Numbered from the stretch's first letter, positions 8,401-18,722 are shown. The stretch is 64,000 bases of DNA from Sulfuricaulis sp. (GCF_024653915.1 NZ_JANLGY010000011.1:1-64000), one strand, 5' to 3'. Numbers and translations are program-made. The notes: generated by a model from the sequence alone, not told the origin.

Positions 8401-8999
8401 TCCGGCAGGCGAAAGCTGACCCAGCCTTTGACCGCGGCCTTGCCCTCGGGCACGGTGAGCGCGCGCAGGCACCAGCGCGTGAGTTTTTCAATCGGGTCGG
8501 CGTGTACCTTTTCGTCCTTGAGCAACTGTTCGCCGTATTTCGCTACCGCCAGCTCGCGGTCGGCCGCATCAAGACCCGCCTGCTTGAGTGATTGGGTCAG
8601 CCAAGAGTCCAGTTCGGCGAAATTCTCGAATTCCTCTTTTTTCAGCAGACGCCGGCGCGCGCGCCGCTGCACGAAGAATTTCTTGAAATGAAATATGGGA
8701 TCGTGCGTCAGCGTGCGGATCCGCACCGCCTCCAGCGCATCCCGGATATTGAAGAGGTTGGCGATGAAATCATCCAGCACCGGCCCGCAGGCGAGCAGCA
8801 CTTCGCTGACTTGAAGTGGCGCAAGACTTTCTTGTCCCGATCTCCAGGTGAGCAGGGCATCGTGCACCTTGGCGTCGTGCTCACGCAGGTGGCTCAGGAA
8901 CAGGCTGTCGATTCGTTGCAGACCTTCCGGCGTGAAAAGCTCGGTGAAGGTGAGGCCGTGATTCAGCACCAGGGCCGGCGGCGATTCAGGTCGGGACAT
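5475..8999 (-). CDS. Large multi-domain FAD/Fe-S pyridine nucleotide oxidoreductase
   Basis: A 1174-residue cytoplasmic protein combining several redox modules. Residues 1-240 are helical and unrecognised. Cysteines at 252, 255, 263, 290, 322, 330, 333 and 337 form a GltD-like double Fe-S region (CIYCHDHDGDFC, CNDCMKAC). An FAD/NAD(P) two-dinucleotide-binding region follows, with VFGMGPAG at 394-401 and a second glycine-rich IGGGLTG near 575. The last 300 residues look like a ferredoxin-reductase/DHODB electron-transfer unit, ending in a 2Fe-2S motif CCLKGVCSQC near residue 1115. The order resembles glutamate synthase small subunit fused to a PyrK-like reductase. It probably moves electrons between NAD(P)H and an unknown partner. 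It is last in the minus-strand series that starts with the nxr-like operon, about 130 bp after the DUF2892 gene, so co-transcription is possible. Confidence 0.7.
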   Translation of the reverse strand: MSRPESPPALVLNHGLTFTELFTPEGLQRIDSLFLSHLREHDAKVHDALLTWRSGQESLAPLQVSEVLLACGPVLDDFIANLFNIRDALEAVRIRTLTHDPIFHFKKFFVQRRARRRLLKKEEFENFAELDSWLTQSLKQAGLDAADRELAVAKYGEQLLKDEKVHADPIEKLTRWCLRALTVPEGKAAVKGWVSFRLPEGIDHQKLVPIFPINDSIGRVAGPPQHLRTRDGFKLTDPRMNAREVQNEIHYCIYCHDHDGDFCSKGFPEKKGEPDKGLKVNPLGVTLTGCPLDEKISEMHSLKKSGHTIGALAMITVDNPMCAATGHRICNDCMKACIYQKQEPVNIPQAETRILTDVLDLPWGVEIYDLLIRWNPLRPQQWLPKPYNSLKVLVFGMGPAGFTLAHHMLMEGFAVVGAEGLKIEPLPDKLVREPIREFTTLEESLDTRIMTGFGGVAEYGITNRWDKNFLKLIYLSLARRQHFQVFGGIRFGGTLTVEDAWDLGFDHIAICIGAGLPQALPVPGSLAPGMRQANDFLMALQLTGAAKHSSLANLQVRLPAIVIGGGLTGVDTATEIQAYYIVQIEKMLERYETLVKAKNEAVVRAGLDAASLKILDEFLTHGRTVRVERERARQAGVEPDFLKLIRQWGGVTIAYRKGMNQSPAYIRNHEEITKAFEEGIYYAEGLDPKEARVDKDGQVDALVAKRLRPDENGKWMDTGEEVIIPTRAILVATGARPNVAYEFEHKGSFHKERGHYQTHHDVGGKLEPIPVAPHCKIGDFGPFTSYSLNDRRISFLGDTHPVFHGSVVKAVASGLRTYPKIVAALGARVNQKGDAREYHQFRMRIEEALAARVESVKRLTPSVVELKVRAPMAAKRFKAGQFFRLQNFETQSALVDGTRLQTEALAMTGARVDPATGIVSLMVIERGASSRLVAGLKPGEPVALMGPTGVRAAIPHGGETILFIGGRHGAAHVQSTGVALRENGNRVLFAGCFDTAQDVFCQDEIEAAANAVLWITASGTPVKPRRPQDRSVTAPVLDGISQYAGGKLGDIPIRLQDVTRVLVVGSNRLVRLIRDGRRGDLALYLAKNQMTTASISTPMQCCLKGVCSQCLQWQLDPATGKRTKAVFSCSWQDQPLDIVDLDNLDERLSQNRVQEHLTDQWLDYLLQRHNVARV

Positions 9000-9131
9000 G
9001 AAAAATTCGGTTAAATCCGATCAGGAGATGGTTCGGCGAGACCGTATTGTATGTCGTGGCGCCGACGAATGCATGGGACGAGACGCAGCGACCGGCAACA
9101 TGGAGCCGGTGTTTCATTGACGCGCTGCGCG

Positions 9132-9329
9132 CTATTTTGTCTTGCAGGTATTGATGCCCAACAGCGCCCAACCCGGGCACCAACCAAAGACCACAGTCAG
9201 AATGGGAATAATTCCGATCAGCCCAAGCCAGCGCAGGTCGCCCTCCAAGAAGTAGAGCAGGCTGAGGAGTCCAATACCTATGACGATGCGCAGAGTCTTA
9301 TCGACAGGATGACCGACATTGCATTGCAT
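9132..9329 (-). CDS. DUF2892 (YgaP-like) inner-membrane protein
   Basis: A 65-residue protein with two predicted membrane segments. The opening MQCNVGHPVDKTLRIVIG and the GLLSLLYFLEGDLRWLGLIG / LTVVFGWCPGWALLGINTC pattern is diagnostic of the DUF2892 family. Two cysteines near the second helix (CPGWALLGINTC) are typical. Some relatives are fused to rhodanese domains, as in YgaP, so a link to sulfur metabolism is often assumed but not shown. The ATG at 9329 follows AAGGAGGTTTT, a very strong ribosome binding site. Confidence 0.85.
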   Translation of the reverse strand: MQCNVGHPVDKTLRIVIGIGLLSLLYFLEGDLRWLGLIGIIPILTVVFGWCPGWALLGINTCKTK

Positions 9330-9396
9330 AAAACCTCCTTTTGATCAGGGGAAATGTTCCAGCCATTATATAACGTGGGGCAGGACAGGCCTCATT

Positions 9397-9870
9397 TCAA
9401 CGTCGCCACTCGCCCGATTTTCCACCGGATTTGGACACCAGCCCGATGTCCGTCAGTGTCATGCCGCGATCCACGGCCTTGCACATGTCATAAATGGTGA
9501 GCAAAGCGATTTCGACAGCGGTCAGCGCTTCCATCTCGACGCCTGTCTGCGCCCGGGTGCGTACCGTGGCGCGACAAAATACCGCAGAGCGATTGGCATC
9601 GGCAGTCAGCTCGATGTCAACAGCGGTGAGGGGAATGGCATGACAGAGCGGAATGAGTTCAGCGGTTTTTTTCGCCGCCATGATGCCGGCCACGCGCGCG
9701 ACTGCCAGCACATCGCCTTTTTTGTGTGCGCCTTCGACAATGAGCCTAAACGTTTCCGGCTGCATGCGGATCAGCCCTTCCGCGACGGCCGCACGCTCGG
9801 TAACGTCCTTGCCGCCCACGTCCACCATGCGGGCCGAGCCGGATTCGTTGATATGGGTCAGCTTGCTCAT
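9397..9870 (-). CDS. moaC: Cyclic pyranopterin monophosphate synthase MoaC
   Basis: A 157-residue enzyme of molybdenum cofactor synthesis, acting with MoaA to make cyclic pyranopterin monophosphate from GTP. Family motifs are [18 protein letters not shown] near the N-terminus, then [33 protein letters not shown] (in pieces) and [24 protein letters not shown] with the conserved MCK. The ATG at 9870 was chosen because the frame upstream runs into an intergenic inverted repeat and only gives a spurious extension. It follows moaB on the same strand, downstream of the nxr-like molybdoenzyme operon, as expected for cofactor supply. Confidence 0.95.
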   Translation of the reverse strand: MSKLTHINESGSARMVDVGGKDVTERAAVAEGLIRMQPETFRLIVEGAHKKGDVLAVARVAGIMAAKKTAELIPLCHAIPLTAVDIELTADANRSAVFCRATVRTRAQTGVEMEALTAVEIALLTIYDMCKAVDRGMTLTDIGLVSKSGGKSGEWRR

Positions 9871-9886
9871 GGTTAATATGAGTTTT

Positions 9887-9968
9887 TGCCGCAAAGACGC
9901 AAAGACGCAAAGATTTCTCGGGTTTTTTTCGCCTGATCTTTTCTTTGCGCCTTTGCGGCTTTGCGACA
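9887..9968. repeat. Inverted repeat of the CGCAAAGA family
   Basis: The left arm is GCCGCAAAGACGCAAAGACG continuing with one more CAAAG unit, and the right arm is CTTTGCGCCTTTGCGGCTTTGCG. The unit ACGCAAAG recurs every 9 nt. The same family is found at 13432-13514. It fills the moaB-moaC gap and, if read through, produces a false N-terminal extension of moaC. Confidence 0.85.
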
Positions 9969-9992
9969 AATGATCATATAAATCTCTCTTCC

Positions 9993-10532
9993 TTACCTGG
10001 GCGCCGGATCATGGCGGATGCGCGGCAGCATCTCGGCCAGGTTGCAGGGTCCGGTGGTGGCGTTCAGCTGCGGCAGGATGATCTTGTCCATGCCGAGCGT
10101 GCAGGCGCCGGTGGAGCCCGGCAGGCAGAAGATCAGCGTGTCGTCGGCGACACCGGCGAAGGCGCGCGACTCGATGGTCGAGGTCCCGATGTCGGTGTAG
10201 GACAGCCAGCGGAACAGCTCGCCGAAGCCGGGGATGTGCTTGGTGAGCAGCGGCGTGAGCGCTTCCACGGTGATGTCGCGTCTGGTCAGGCCGGTGCCGC
10301 CGGTGCCGATGACGGCGTCCACGTTTTTATCCGCGATCCACGCGCGCACCTGCGTGCGCAGCGCCTCGATGTCGTCCTTGAGAATCACGCGCGCGGCGAC
10401 CTTGTGTCCCGCGGTCTCAAGCCGTGCCTGGATGAGATCGCCGGAGGTGTCGTTCTCACGCGTGCGCGTGTCCGACACCGTGAGCACGGCGACGTTCAAC
10501 GAAACGAAGGGGCCTTTTGCTTTTTTGCTCAT
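9993..10532 (-). CDS. moaB: Molybdenum cofactor biosynthesis protein MoaB
   Basis: A 179-residue MoaB/MogA-fold protein that adenylylates molybdopterin or assists that step. Recognisable parts are [20 protein letters not shown], the nucleotide-binding [11 protein letters not shown] near residue 78, and the [19 protein letters not shown] segment near the C-terminus. The length fits MoaB rather than MoeA or MogA fused forms. It lies between the TorD-like chaperone gene and moaC, with an inverted repeat in the 120-bp gap to moaC. Together with moaA, moeA and mobA in this window it gives most of the bis-MGD pathway; moaD, moaE and mog are not seen. Confidence 0.92.
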   Translation of the reverse strand: MSKKAKGPFVSLNVAVLTVSDTRTRENDTSGDLIQARLETAGHKVAARVILKDDIEALRTQVRAWIADKNVDAVIGTGGTGLTRRDITVEALTPLLTKHIPGFGELFRWLSYTDIGTSTIESRAFAGVADDTLIFCLPGSTGACTLGMDKIILPQLNATTGPCNLAEMLPRIRHDPAPR

Positions 10533-10659
10533 TTTTGTTTACCCGCCTGCCGATAGGCATCCATGATGGGATGCGACCATAAATATACAGTCTCACGCCG
10601 TCGCGGGGAATGCATCCGCGGCGCCGGTGACTGGCGCCGAAATCCGTCGGTGGCTCGGC

Positions 10660-11406
10660 TCAATGCGACGCCGTCTGGGGGTTGGCGCGGGGGCAGACAA
10701 AGGACTCGTCCTGCATCACGTCAGGCGGCAGGCGCTCGATGAAGGGCAGCGGCTGGACGCGCAGGCGTTTGCACTCCGCTTCGACCGTGGCCGCCACGGC
10801 GTTGGCCAGGTCGAGATAGAGACCGCCGTTGTGTTCTTGCAGGCTGGCTCTCAGCGGTTCGGTCCACCGGCCCAGGTGCTGTTCGAGAAAAGTTTTGGCG
10901 GCTTCGCGCGCCAGGCGTGCCCGGGACAGCCAGCCCCGCGTCAACGCATATGATTCCTTCACCAGCAGGAGGCTGTAAAATTCAAGCTCCGTGCACAGAT
11001 GATCCGGCAGATCCGGGTCGCTTTCGGAAAGTGTCAAGCCGAAGGCCGCGTAAAACCCATTGATGTCGGCGAGCTCCACGGGCCGCCCGGCGATGCGTCG
11101 GCCGTCGCCATAAGCCGTCTCGTGCAGTGACACCGGCCCCGAGCCGAGAAACAGGCGCATGTATTCCCGTGACGTCTCGTTCCCGTCGGCGTGGCGCCAC
11201 CCCTGTTGCGCGCGCGTGAGCGCGAGCGCAACAGGGGGGGTGAAGCGGGTATAGCGGTCCGCTTCGTACAGGCGCGCGAAGTCCCGTTGCATTTCGTGCC
11301 CATGACCCTCGGCCGGATAGGCAAACCCGCGCGCGAGCAGCCGGAACACCGCCGCGCGTGCGAGCAGTTTCTGCGCCTGTTCTTCCGCTTGCTGTCTTTT
11401 TTTCAT
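10660..11406 (-). CDS. TorD/DmsD (NarJ-like) molybdoenzyme chaperone
   Basis: A 248-residue helical cytoplasmic protein of the TorD/DmsD/NarJ chaperone family. It starts with a Lys/Gln-rich helix and then FRLLARGFAYP. It contains the signature region around YMRLFLGSGPVSLHETAYGDG and LPDHLCTELEFYSLLLVKE, which matches the conserved E/D-rich core of these chaperones. Such proteins bind the Tat signal of the catalytic subunit and guard cofactor insertion. Position as the fourth gene after the alpha, beta and gamma subunits, 22 bp after the gamma gene, supports dedication to the alpha subunit at 13518-17003, which has a twin-arginine leader. Confidence 0.85.
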   Translation of the reverse strand: MKKRQQAEEQAQKLLARAAVFRLLARGFAYPAEGHGHEMQRDFARLYEADRYTRFTPPVALALTRAQQGWRHADGNETSREYMRLFLGSGPVSLHETAYGDGRRIAGRPVELADINGFYAAFGLTLSESDPDLPDHLCTELEFYSLLLVKESYALTRGWLSRARLAREAAKTFLEQHLGRWTEPLRASLQEHNGGLYLDLANAVAATVEAECKRLRVQPLPFIERLPPDVMQDESFVCPRANPQTASH

Positions 11407-11428
11407 ATGTATTTGTGAGATTTGTTAC

Positions 11429-12262
11429 CTACTCGATCTTCAGCGGCACCCAGTTGGACCAGGCCTTGCGGGAACCGACCTCGCGCGCGCCGCCTTCCCA
11501 TACCGCGAAGGCCGCGACGGTTTCCATGCCCACGGCGAGTTTCGGGTCGTTGTCGCCGCCGCTGAACGGATAAGAAATCACCACGCGCCAGCGCCCGTCC
11601 TGCCACAGCCCTTTGGCCTCAGCGCGCTGCTCAAGCTTGACTGTCATCGTGCCCCAGCCCTCGGCCATCTGATCCAGCACCGGCGTGCGGTTGGGGTGTG
11701 AGATCGGGTTGTCCAGGCCGACCGCGCCCATGTACGGTCGCGCATCGGTGGCGCGCAGCACCTGATCGGGGTAGATGTCCACGAGCGCATGGGGATAGAG
11801 GTCGCGTATCTGCGGCTCGCCGGCTTCAAGGTCTTTCTGGAAAGCGGCGCGCCATTGCAGAATCGTCACACGCGCGCCCTGGTGTCCCATCATGGGGGAG
11901 GGCGGCTTGTCCGGAATGAACTGGTTGGGAAGCTCCACGGCCACCTGGTCGCCGTATTCGTCCACCACGATGCGGTCGCTCCGGGCGGGATCGGCCCATT
12001 CGATGAGAAAGGCGATGCGGTGGCCGTTGTGCGCGGCCTTGACCTGGAGCTCCTTCACCGCCGGATCGAGATGGCGCGGCGTGGCCACCATCTGACCCAG
12101 CATCGGTACGCCCGCGGCCTCGATGTTTCCCCAATACGCGGCGCGCGGGTCATTCATGGCGCCCGGGTCCACGACCCATTTGGCGTGCAGCGCCGTTTCG
12201 GCCGACGCCGTGGCGGCCAGTATCAGACCCGCGCCCAACAGAATTGCATTTGACAGTTTCAT
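11429..12262 (-). CDS. Heme-binding gamma subunit, ethylbenzene dehydrogenase-like (NxrC-like)
   Basis: A 277-residue exported protein. The leader MKLSNAILLGAGLILAATASA is a Sec signal peptide. The rest matches the ethylbenzene dehydrogenase heme-b-binding domain (EB_dh), shared by gamma subunits of type II DMSO reductases and by NxrC. Family features include HNGHRIAFLIEWADPARSD after a beta strand and the later NPISHPNRTPVLDQMAEGWG segment. These subunits hold one b-type haem, usually through Met and Lys, and pass electrons between the Fe-S subunit and a periplasmic cytochrome c. It sits 17 bp downstream of the beta subunit gene and has a good GGAG site before ATG 12262. Confidence 0.82.
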   Translation of the reverse strand: MKLSNAILLGAGLILAATASAETALHAKWVVDPGAMNDPRAAYWGNIEAAGVPMLGQMVATPRHLDPAVKELQVKAAHNGHRIAFLIEWADPARSDRIVVDEYGDQVAVELPNQFIPDKPPSPMMGHQGARVTILQWRAAFQKDLEAGEPQIRDLYPHALVDIYPDQVLRATDARPYMGAVGLDNPISHPNRTPVLDQMAEGWGTMTVKLEQRAEAKGLWQDGRWRVVISYPFSGGDNDPKLAVGMETVAAFAVWEGGAREVGSRKAWSNWVPLKIE

Positions 12263-12278
12263 CTCCGGCTCCTGTGCA

Positions 12279-13406
<1,128 letters not shown>

Positions 13407-13431
13407 TGTCAGTCTCCTGAATAAGATCGTT

Positions 13432-13514
13432 TCACCGCAAAGACGCGAAGAGCGCAAAGAAACGCGTGTTCATTCTTGAGAATCTTTTCGTCTGCTTTGT
13501 GCCTTTGCGGTGAG
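13432..13514. repeat. Inverted repeat of the CGCAAAGA family, second copy
   Basis: The arms CACCGCAAAGACGCGAAGAG and CTTTGTGCCTTTGCGGTG are complementary and separated by about 45 bp. It lies between the alpha and beta genes of the nxr-like operon, so it would be transcribed as a hairpin inside the operon mRNA. The paralogous element is at 9887-9968. Confidence 0.8.
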
Positions 13515-13517
13515 TAT

Positions 13518-16500
13518 TTATATATTGCGAATCCGCACGAAGCCGCCGCCCAGATAATTCTTGAACATGGCATTCTCGACCGTGGGCCGGAAACCGAGCG
13601 CGACCGGTCGCCACAGACCCTTGTTGCCAATCCCGCCATCTTCGGCCTTGGTGAATTTCACAAAGGATTCGCGCGGCGCTCCGGTGACGCAGTGCACGTC
13701 GGGCTGGAAACCTTTCACCAGTTCATGCGTGAACAGGTTGCGCGTGATGAGCCCCGCGGTCTGATGCGTGGGCTTGAGCCAGGAGCGCGTGAGCGCCTGA
13801 TGGCCGCCGTAGCGGAACAACGCCTGGTAACGCGTCTCCGCGTTTTTGGCGATGCCATCGGGACGGGTTTCATGCGCCTTCACTGTGCCCGGCGTGGCCA
13901 TGTAGCCGTTGAACCACATGCGGGTGATGCCGGCGGGCGTGCCGGGGTAGTAGCGGGCCCGCGCCATGCAGCGCGCCACTTTGTATTCGGCTTTGCGCTT
14001 GGGATCATTCCAGCCGCGGAAGGGCAGGTCTTTCGGGTCGCCATCGATCCAGACGTAGTCGCCGTCGTTGATGCCCATGGACTTCGCGTCTAGTGGATTG
14101 ATGTCGACATACATCTCGCCCGTGCCCGGCATGCGTTTGTCGCGCCGGTACATGTCACCGAAAGGCCCGAACAGCGCGGCCATGTAGTCGGTGTCGATAG
14201 GCATGGTGTGCGCGCCGTGGCGATACTTGGGCGTGTGAAACACATGACGGAAGCCCAGCTCCGCGAGCGGATGTTTGGTTTTCATCAGTGCCGCGACGTC
14301 GTAGGTGGTGTTGCGCATCTGGCGCGTGATGTGCGTGCGGTCGCCTTCGGCGATGCCCCAGTCCTTGGGCCGCATGGGCCGGATCGCCGGGTGCGGCGCC
14401 GCTGCGATGGCGCAGGGATCGTAGAAGGTGGCTTCCGAGGGCTCGCGGTGAACCACCAAGTTCTCGCCAGCTTCGACAAACTCGATCTCCGGCCGATAGA
14501 ACTCAAGCCGCCCGGTTTTGGTGTACCACGGCTTTGATTCCTGCACTTGCTCCCAGGAGCCGACGCGCGGATAGGTGCGGCTATTCATAAGCGCCGGTAT
14601 GCCGAGTTTGGCGTTGGCCTCCAGATTGTCGAAGTGATAACCCTTGAGCGACGGCGAGCCGTCGATGATGCGTTGCAAGTACACGTCCACGCGCTTGTCG
14701 GCCACGAATTGCCACATCTGTGCCAGGCGCGGCTCATCCACGAGTTTCGCCAGTTCGCGGGACACACCGAGGTAGGTCTCGTTGTCAGAGACGGTGTTGA
14801 AGGCGCGCGCCACCGGCGTGCGCGGGTAGACCTGCACGAAGGGATTGGAGTTGGAGCCGGTCATGTCCGGATGCTTGAACTCCATCCAGGAATCCACACC
14901 GTAGACGATGTCGCTGTACTCGCAGGAGGCCGTCCACCACCATTCGTTGTACACCACGCACTCCACCCGCGGCAGCGTGTTGTTGACCACGTCGAAGTGA
15001 CCCTTCTGGTTGCCGAGGCTCGAGTTGGAATTGACCTGCCAGATGCTCTTGGTGGGTGTGGGCATGTGCGCGCCCTGGGTGATTTTTTTGTTGCCGGCTT
15101 TCATCACGCGCTCGCCATTGGCCCAGTAGTGCATGGACTCGTAGCGAATGTATTTTTTTACTTTCACCGGCCCTTCGGGATCGAGTTGCAGGTGAAAGGG
15201 GTCTTCCATCGCGTACCGCGGAATGCCGGCGAATAATGAAATTTTGTAATTGCCGGCGTAGGAGCCGATGTTACCTCCGTGACGTCCGAGCGAGCCGGCC
15301 AGCGCCAGCACCAGAAAGATGGCGCGGTCCTTGTTGTCGTTGTTGAAAAACTGGTTCGGTCCCATGCCGCAGGCGATGAGCGTGTGACCCTCGCTCTCCG
15401 CGATGGTGCGCGCGAGGCCGATGGTGGCCTGCTGCGGCGCCCATGAAATTTTCTCCACCTGCGCCGGGGTCATGTTGTCGTCGAGATACTGTTTGGTGAG
15501 ATCAAACACCGGGCGGCACGTGACCTCCGTGCCATCGACCAGCTTTACCTTGAACGTACCGGTGAGTGCGGGATTGACCTTGAGCTTGGCGAAATGCTCC
15601 CCCAACTGATCGTGACTGACGGCGGCAGGCTTGCCTTTTTTTTCGTCCCATACCACGAAGTCGGCTAATTCTTTTTTAAGGTGCTCCGGTACCTGAATGC
15701 CTTTTTGTTCGAGCATGGGCGGAGTCTTGCCCTGTACCACCGTGGTCCAGTTCGCAAGCTCGGCGTCCTGGTGACCGGCGAACACGTCGTGCGCCTTGAG
15801 CCGCTCCAGCGTATCGAGACGCACGAGCGAGGGCAGATCGGTAAGGCGTTTGACGAAGTCGGCGTTATAGAGATTTTCCTTGATCATCACCTGCGCCAGC
15901 CCGAGCGCGAACGCCGGGTCGGTGCCAGGGCGGATGACAATCACGTCATCACAACGCGCGGCCGTCGCGGAATATTCCACGGTCACGGCCACGGTCTTGG
16001 CGCCTTTCAGGCGCGCTTCGGTGAGCCAGTGCGAATCGGGCATCTTGGTGGTGATCCAGTTCATGCCCCAGGCAATGATGACCTTGGCGTTCTCGGTATC
16101 GCACAGCTCGAAGTCGTTGGTCTGATCGCCGGTCACCATGGGATGGCCGGGTGGGAGATCGGTATGGAAGGTGTAGGAATCCCAGGCGCCCGCGCCCTTG
16201 GCCTGATCATCCTTCACATCGCGCACTTTGGCATCGAGCAAGGCCATGCTGTTGGCGAAACGGAAAGCGCCGACGATGCGCGCCGTGCCTTGAAACGCCA
16301 TGCCGCCGCGAAATTTCATGACGCGCGTGCCAGCACCCTCGGCCGCCGCCACCATGTCAGGGTCGTAGCCCTGGGCCAGCAGGTATTTCCTGCCGGTCTC
16401 GCCCGAGTAAGTCTTGGCGATGTTGGCGAGCGCGGCCGCGTGATAGCGGAAGGCATCCTCGTGCGCTACGCGCTCCCAGGAGTCCCAGCCCCGACGCATC

Positions 16501-17003
16501 AATGCAGCGGGCGCGGCGCCCGTCACCGGATCGCGCGGGAATCCCCGGTCCACCCACTCCTTGAAACCCTTGCGCAGGAAGGCGCCGTTGACGCGCCGGT
16601 CGCCGTAGAAACGCCGCGCCAGCACCAAGCCTTTCTGGCAGCAGCGCGGATCCCAGCGGTTCGTGGCCTGATTACCGTAGAGATCCCTGGCCTTGCCATA
16701 GCCGTAAGTCGGTTCGATGCGCACCACGACATCGTTTTTGACGTGGGCGTTGAGCAGACAATTATGCGTATCGTTCGGGCAGCACAGGAACACGAAGCTC
16801 TTGTCGGTACGGAAGATATCGCGGTAGATGCGTTCCCACTCGCGTGACGGGTAGTGCTTCAATGGATTTTCCACCGACACCGGCGCGAGATAACGATACT
16901 GCGCGAACAACTCCGCCGGCGCCGCCAGCGCGCCGAAGCCGGCGGCACCCGCCATTTTCAGAAACCGGCGCCGCGAGGATGAATAGTCTTTTGATCCGCT
17001 CAT
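13518..17003 (-). CDS. Molybdopterin catalytic alpha subunit, Nxr/pNar-like type II DMSO reductase family
   Basis: A 1161-residue periplasmic molybdenum enzyme. The leader has a twin-arginine motif [12 protein letters not shown] at residues 8-19. The FS0 cluster site reads C74-x3-D78-x3-C82 and then C120 ([16 protein letters not shown]), in place of the H-x3-C-x3-C of canonical NarG and most type II enzymes. The expected Mo ligand is Asp281 in HTDLPPGHP. The length is nearer NarG/NxrA than the roughly 900-residue DdhA/ClrA group. By architecture it could reduce nitrate or oxidise nitrite in the periplasm; direction cannot be read from the sequence. The order alpha-beta-gamma-chaperone is that of nxr and type II operons. 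ATG 17003 follows GGAGGC. The operon is divergent from an FNR-type regulator, with an FNR-like box between. Confidence 0.85.
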   Translation of the reverse strand: MSGSKDYSSSRRRFLKMAGAAGFGALAAPAELFAQYRYLAPVSVENPLKHYPSREWERIYRDIFRTDKSFVFLCCPNDTHNCLLNAHVKNDVVVRIEPTYGYGKARDLYGNQATNRWDPRCCQKGLVLARRFYGDRRVNGAFLRKGFKEWVDRGFPRDPVTGAAPAALMRRGWDSWERVAHEDAFRYHAAALANIAKTYSGETGRKYLLAQGYDPDMVAAAEGAGTRVMKFRGGMAFQGTARIVGAFRFANSMALLDAKVRDVKDDQAKGAGAWDSYTFHTDLPPGHPMVTGDQTNDFELCDTENAKVIIAWGMNWITTKMPDSHWLTEARLKGAKTVAVTVEYSATAARCDDVIVIRPGTDPAFALGLAQVMIKENLYNADFVKRLTDLPSLVRLDTLERLKAHDVFAGHQDAELANWTTVVQGKTPPMLEQKGIQVPEHLKKELADFVVWDEKKGKPAAVSHDQLGEHFAKLKVNPALTGTFKVKLVDGTEVTCRPVFDLTKQYLDDNMTPAQVEKISWAPQQATIGLARTIAESEGHTLIACGMGPNQFFNNDNKDRAIFLVLALAGSLGRHGGNIGSYAGNYKISLFAGIPRYAMEDPFHLQLDPEGPVKVKKYIRYESMHYWANGERVMKAGNKKITQGAHMPTPTKSIWQVNSNSSLGNQKGHFDVVNNTLPRVECVVYNEWWWTASCEYSDIVYGVDSWMEFKHPDMTGSNSNPFVQVYPRTPVARAFNTVSDNETYLGVSRELAKLVDEPRLAQMWQFVADKRVDVYLQRIIDGSPSLKGYHFDNLEANAKLGIPALMNSRTYPRVGSWEQVQESKPWYTKTGRLEFYRPEIEFVEAGENLVVHREPSEATFYDPCAIAAAPHPAIRPMRPKDWGIAEGDRTHITRQMRNTTYDVAALMKTKHPLAELGFRHVFHTPKYRHGAHTMPIDTDYMAALFGPFGDMYRRDKRMPGTGEMYVDINPLDAKSMGINDGDYVWIDGDPKDLPFRGWNDPKRKAEYKVARCMARARYYPGTPAGITRMWFNGYMATPGTVKAHETRPDGIAKNAETRYQALFRYGGHQALTRSWLKPTHQTAGLITRNLFTHELVKGFQPDVHCVTGAPRESFVKFTKAEDGGIGNKGLWRPVALGFRPTVENAMFKNYLGGGFVRIRNI

Positions 17004-17102
17004 GAGGCTGCCTCCGATCGTTGCATGGGATTCGCACGGTGTCGAATTTTCACGGCGCATTACATTCGATACGTCGAGACTTGTCTTTGCGAAATATCAA
17101 AT

Positions 17103-17116
17103 TTGACTTACATCAA
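17103..17116. promoter_or_regulatory. FNR/DNR-like box between the nxr-like operon and the FNR-type gene
   Basis: TTGAC-TTAC-ATCAA, one base off the TTGAT-N4-ATCAA consensus. It lies 100 bp before the alpha-subunit start (minus strand) and 76 bp before the regulator start (plus strand), so it could serve either or both promoters. Confidence 0.7.
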
Positions 17117-17191
17117 GGTGGCTTCGCGGCGGGTGACCGATCCTCGCCTCGGCCCGGTAAACGGTATTGTCTCGATTGGTTGGGAACAACG

Positions 17192-17968
17192 ATGGCGTGC
17201 GTATGCAATCGCGATGACTGCGTCCTGTGCGAAGGACGGTTGTTCAACGGTCTCGCGTCGAACCAGGTCTGTCGCGTCCGCGGACTGATCGCCTCCGTAT
17301 CTTATCCCGCGCGCACGATGCTGTTTCGTGAGCGCGCGCCCGCCGATCGGCTGTTTATTCTTAAGTCCGGTTGCGTGAAACTGACCACGGCGCTGGCGGA
17401 TGGAAGAGAGCAGATTCTGCGTCTCGCCCTTCCCGGGCAGATGTTCGGTTTCGAGTCCCTCGACGAAAGTTCCTATCCTTATAGCGCGTGCGCATTGACA
17501 GAGGCGAACGTCTGCGCTGTGCGCCACCGGGACATGATGCAGATCCTGGAGAAAGATCCCGGCGTTTCGCTGCGCATGATCCGCATGCTGAACGGCGAGC
17601 TGGAGCGTTCCCGCGCGCTGATCCGGGACCTGGGGCTCAAGTCGTCCACGGAACGCATGGCCTCGTTCATTCTTTCATTGATGCCGCTGCAACACGGTCT
17701 CGCCGGCGATTTTGCATTGCCGCTCACGCGCAAGGAGATTTCCGAGATGCTCGGGCTGACCGTCGAGACGGTGAGCCGCGCGATGACGGGATTCCAGCGC
17801 GCCGGCATCATCCGCGCCTCGCGTGGACGGATTCATGTCTTGGATACGGCCAGGCTGAAGGCGCTGGCCGAAGGCACGCCACCTTGCGCCGCGGTCACAT
17901 GGCACGACGGTGCGGCACCGGCGGAAAGCGGCGTGAGCGCCTATGACTGCAAGACTGGAACGGGTTGA
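17192..17968 (+). CDS. Crp/Fnr family transcriptional regulator with N-terminal cysteines (FNR-like)
   Basis: A 258-residue regulator with a cyclic-nucleotide-binding fold (about residues 25-145) and a C-terminal winged helix (LTRKEISEMLGLTVETVSRAMTGF, the usual FNR recognition region with E-TVSR). The N-terminus MACVCNRDDCVLC has cysteines at 3, 5, 10 and 13, and another cysteine lies in the sensor domain (SACALTEANVCAV). This could bind a [4Fe-4S] cluster as in FNR, although the spacing C-x4-C-x2-C differs from E. coli. The ATG at 17192 was taken because upstream codons lie over the FNR-like box. It is divergent from the nxr-like operon and precedes a PAS-LuxR gene by 85 bp. Confidence 0.82.
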   Translation: MACVCNRDDCVLCEGRLFNGLASNQVCRVRGLIASVSYPARTMLFRERAPADRLFILKSGCVKLTTALADGREQILRLALPGQMFGFESLDESSYPYSACALTEANVCAVRHRDMMQILEKDPGVSLRMIRMLNGELERSRALIRDLGLKSSTERMASFILSLMPLQHGLAGDFALPLTRKEISEMLGLTVETVSRAMTGFQRAGIIRASRGRIHVLDTARLKALAEGTPPCAAVTWHDGAAPAESGVSAYDCKTGTG

Positions 17969-18053
17969 TTTCTTCGGCCGAGGAATCGATGTCCGGAGGG
18001 GTGTGCTCAGAATGTATATGTATGATTAGCGGAAACCCAAAGGGGAGGCCGCC

Positions 18054-18722
18054 GTGGCTGAGCCGATAAATTACGGTCGGGAAGCGGTACCGCCGATCAA
18101 GCCGGCCGAGCAATGGCGTGAGCTCTTCGCCGGCGTCGCCGATGCAGCCTGTGCGGTGGACGCTGAGCAGCGCATACAATGGAGCAACGACGCCTTCGCG
18201 CGCTTGTGCCAGCGCGCGCCGGAACAGATCCACGGGCGGTTCTGTCGCGAGGTGATCTGCGGACACACGCTCGATGGCCAGCGCTTGTGCGGCGGTTCGT
18301 GCCTCGTCAGCGGTCGCTTGGCGCGGCGTGAGCCGGTCGAAAACTTCGACATCGCCATGCCCCAGGCCGGCGGCGTACCGGTGTGGGTCAATGTCGGCAT
18401 CCTTTCCGCCCCGCGGTCGTGGAATCCCGTGACGCATGTTTTCGTGTTGCGCCCGGTCAATTTGTATGCGATCGTCAACCGCCTGCGCGGCGCGGCGCAT
18501 CATGGGAGCGCCGCTGCGCCGGATGATCTGCCGCGCTTGACCCGGCGCGAGCGCGAGATCTTGCGGCTGCTCGCTCAGGGCCACGGCGCGCACGCGATCG
18601 CGCAGCAACTGCATATCAGTGCCCTCACCGTGCGTAACCATATCCGTAATATCTATTCGCACCTCGGCGTCCGCACCCGAGCTGAAGCCATCAGCTTCGC
18701 CTTCCGTCATTGTTTGCTCTGA
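18054..18722 (+). CDS. PAS-LuxR transcriptional regulator with Cys4 motif, paralogue 1
   Basis: A 222-residue regulator with an N-terminal PAS domain (about 20-145) and a C-terminal LuxR/NarL-type helix-turn-helix (RLTRREREILRLLAQG to TVRNHIRNIYSHLGV, about 158-215). The PAS domain carries C64-x4-C69-x9-C79-x3-C83. Two paralogues at 31572-32183 and 35607-36227 have the same spacing, so the four cysteines are likely functional, perhaps for a redox, Fe-S or zinc site. There is no receiver domain and no adjacent kinase, which suggests direct sensing. The GTG start at 18054 follows GGGGAGG. It lies 214 bp upstream of the second molybdoenzyme operon, which it probably controls. Confidence 0.8.
   Translation: MAEPINYGREAVPPIKPAEQWRELFAGVADAACAVDAEQRIQWSNDAFARLCQRAPEQIHGRFCREVICGHTLDGQRLCGGSCLVSGRLARREPVENFDIAMPQAGGVPVWVNVGILSAPRSWNPVTHVFVLRPVNLYAIVNRLRGAAHHGSAAAPDDLPRLTRREREILRLLAQGHGAHAIAQQLHISALTVRNHIRNIYSHLGVRTRAEAISFAFRHCLL

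Noticed and set aside
9871-9969. N-terminal extension of moaC
   Set aside because: It translates an inverted repeat; the true start matches other MoaC proteins.
13518-17003. Standard cytoplasmic respiratory nitrate reductase NarG
   Set aside because: A Tat leader, an EB_dh-type gamma subunit in place of NarI and the C-x3-D-x3-C site do not fit narGHJI.
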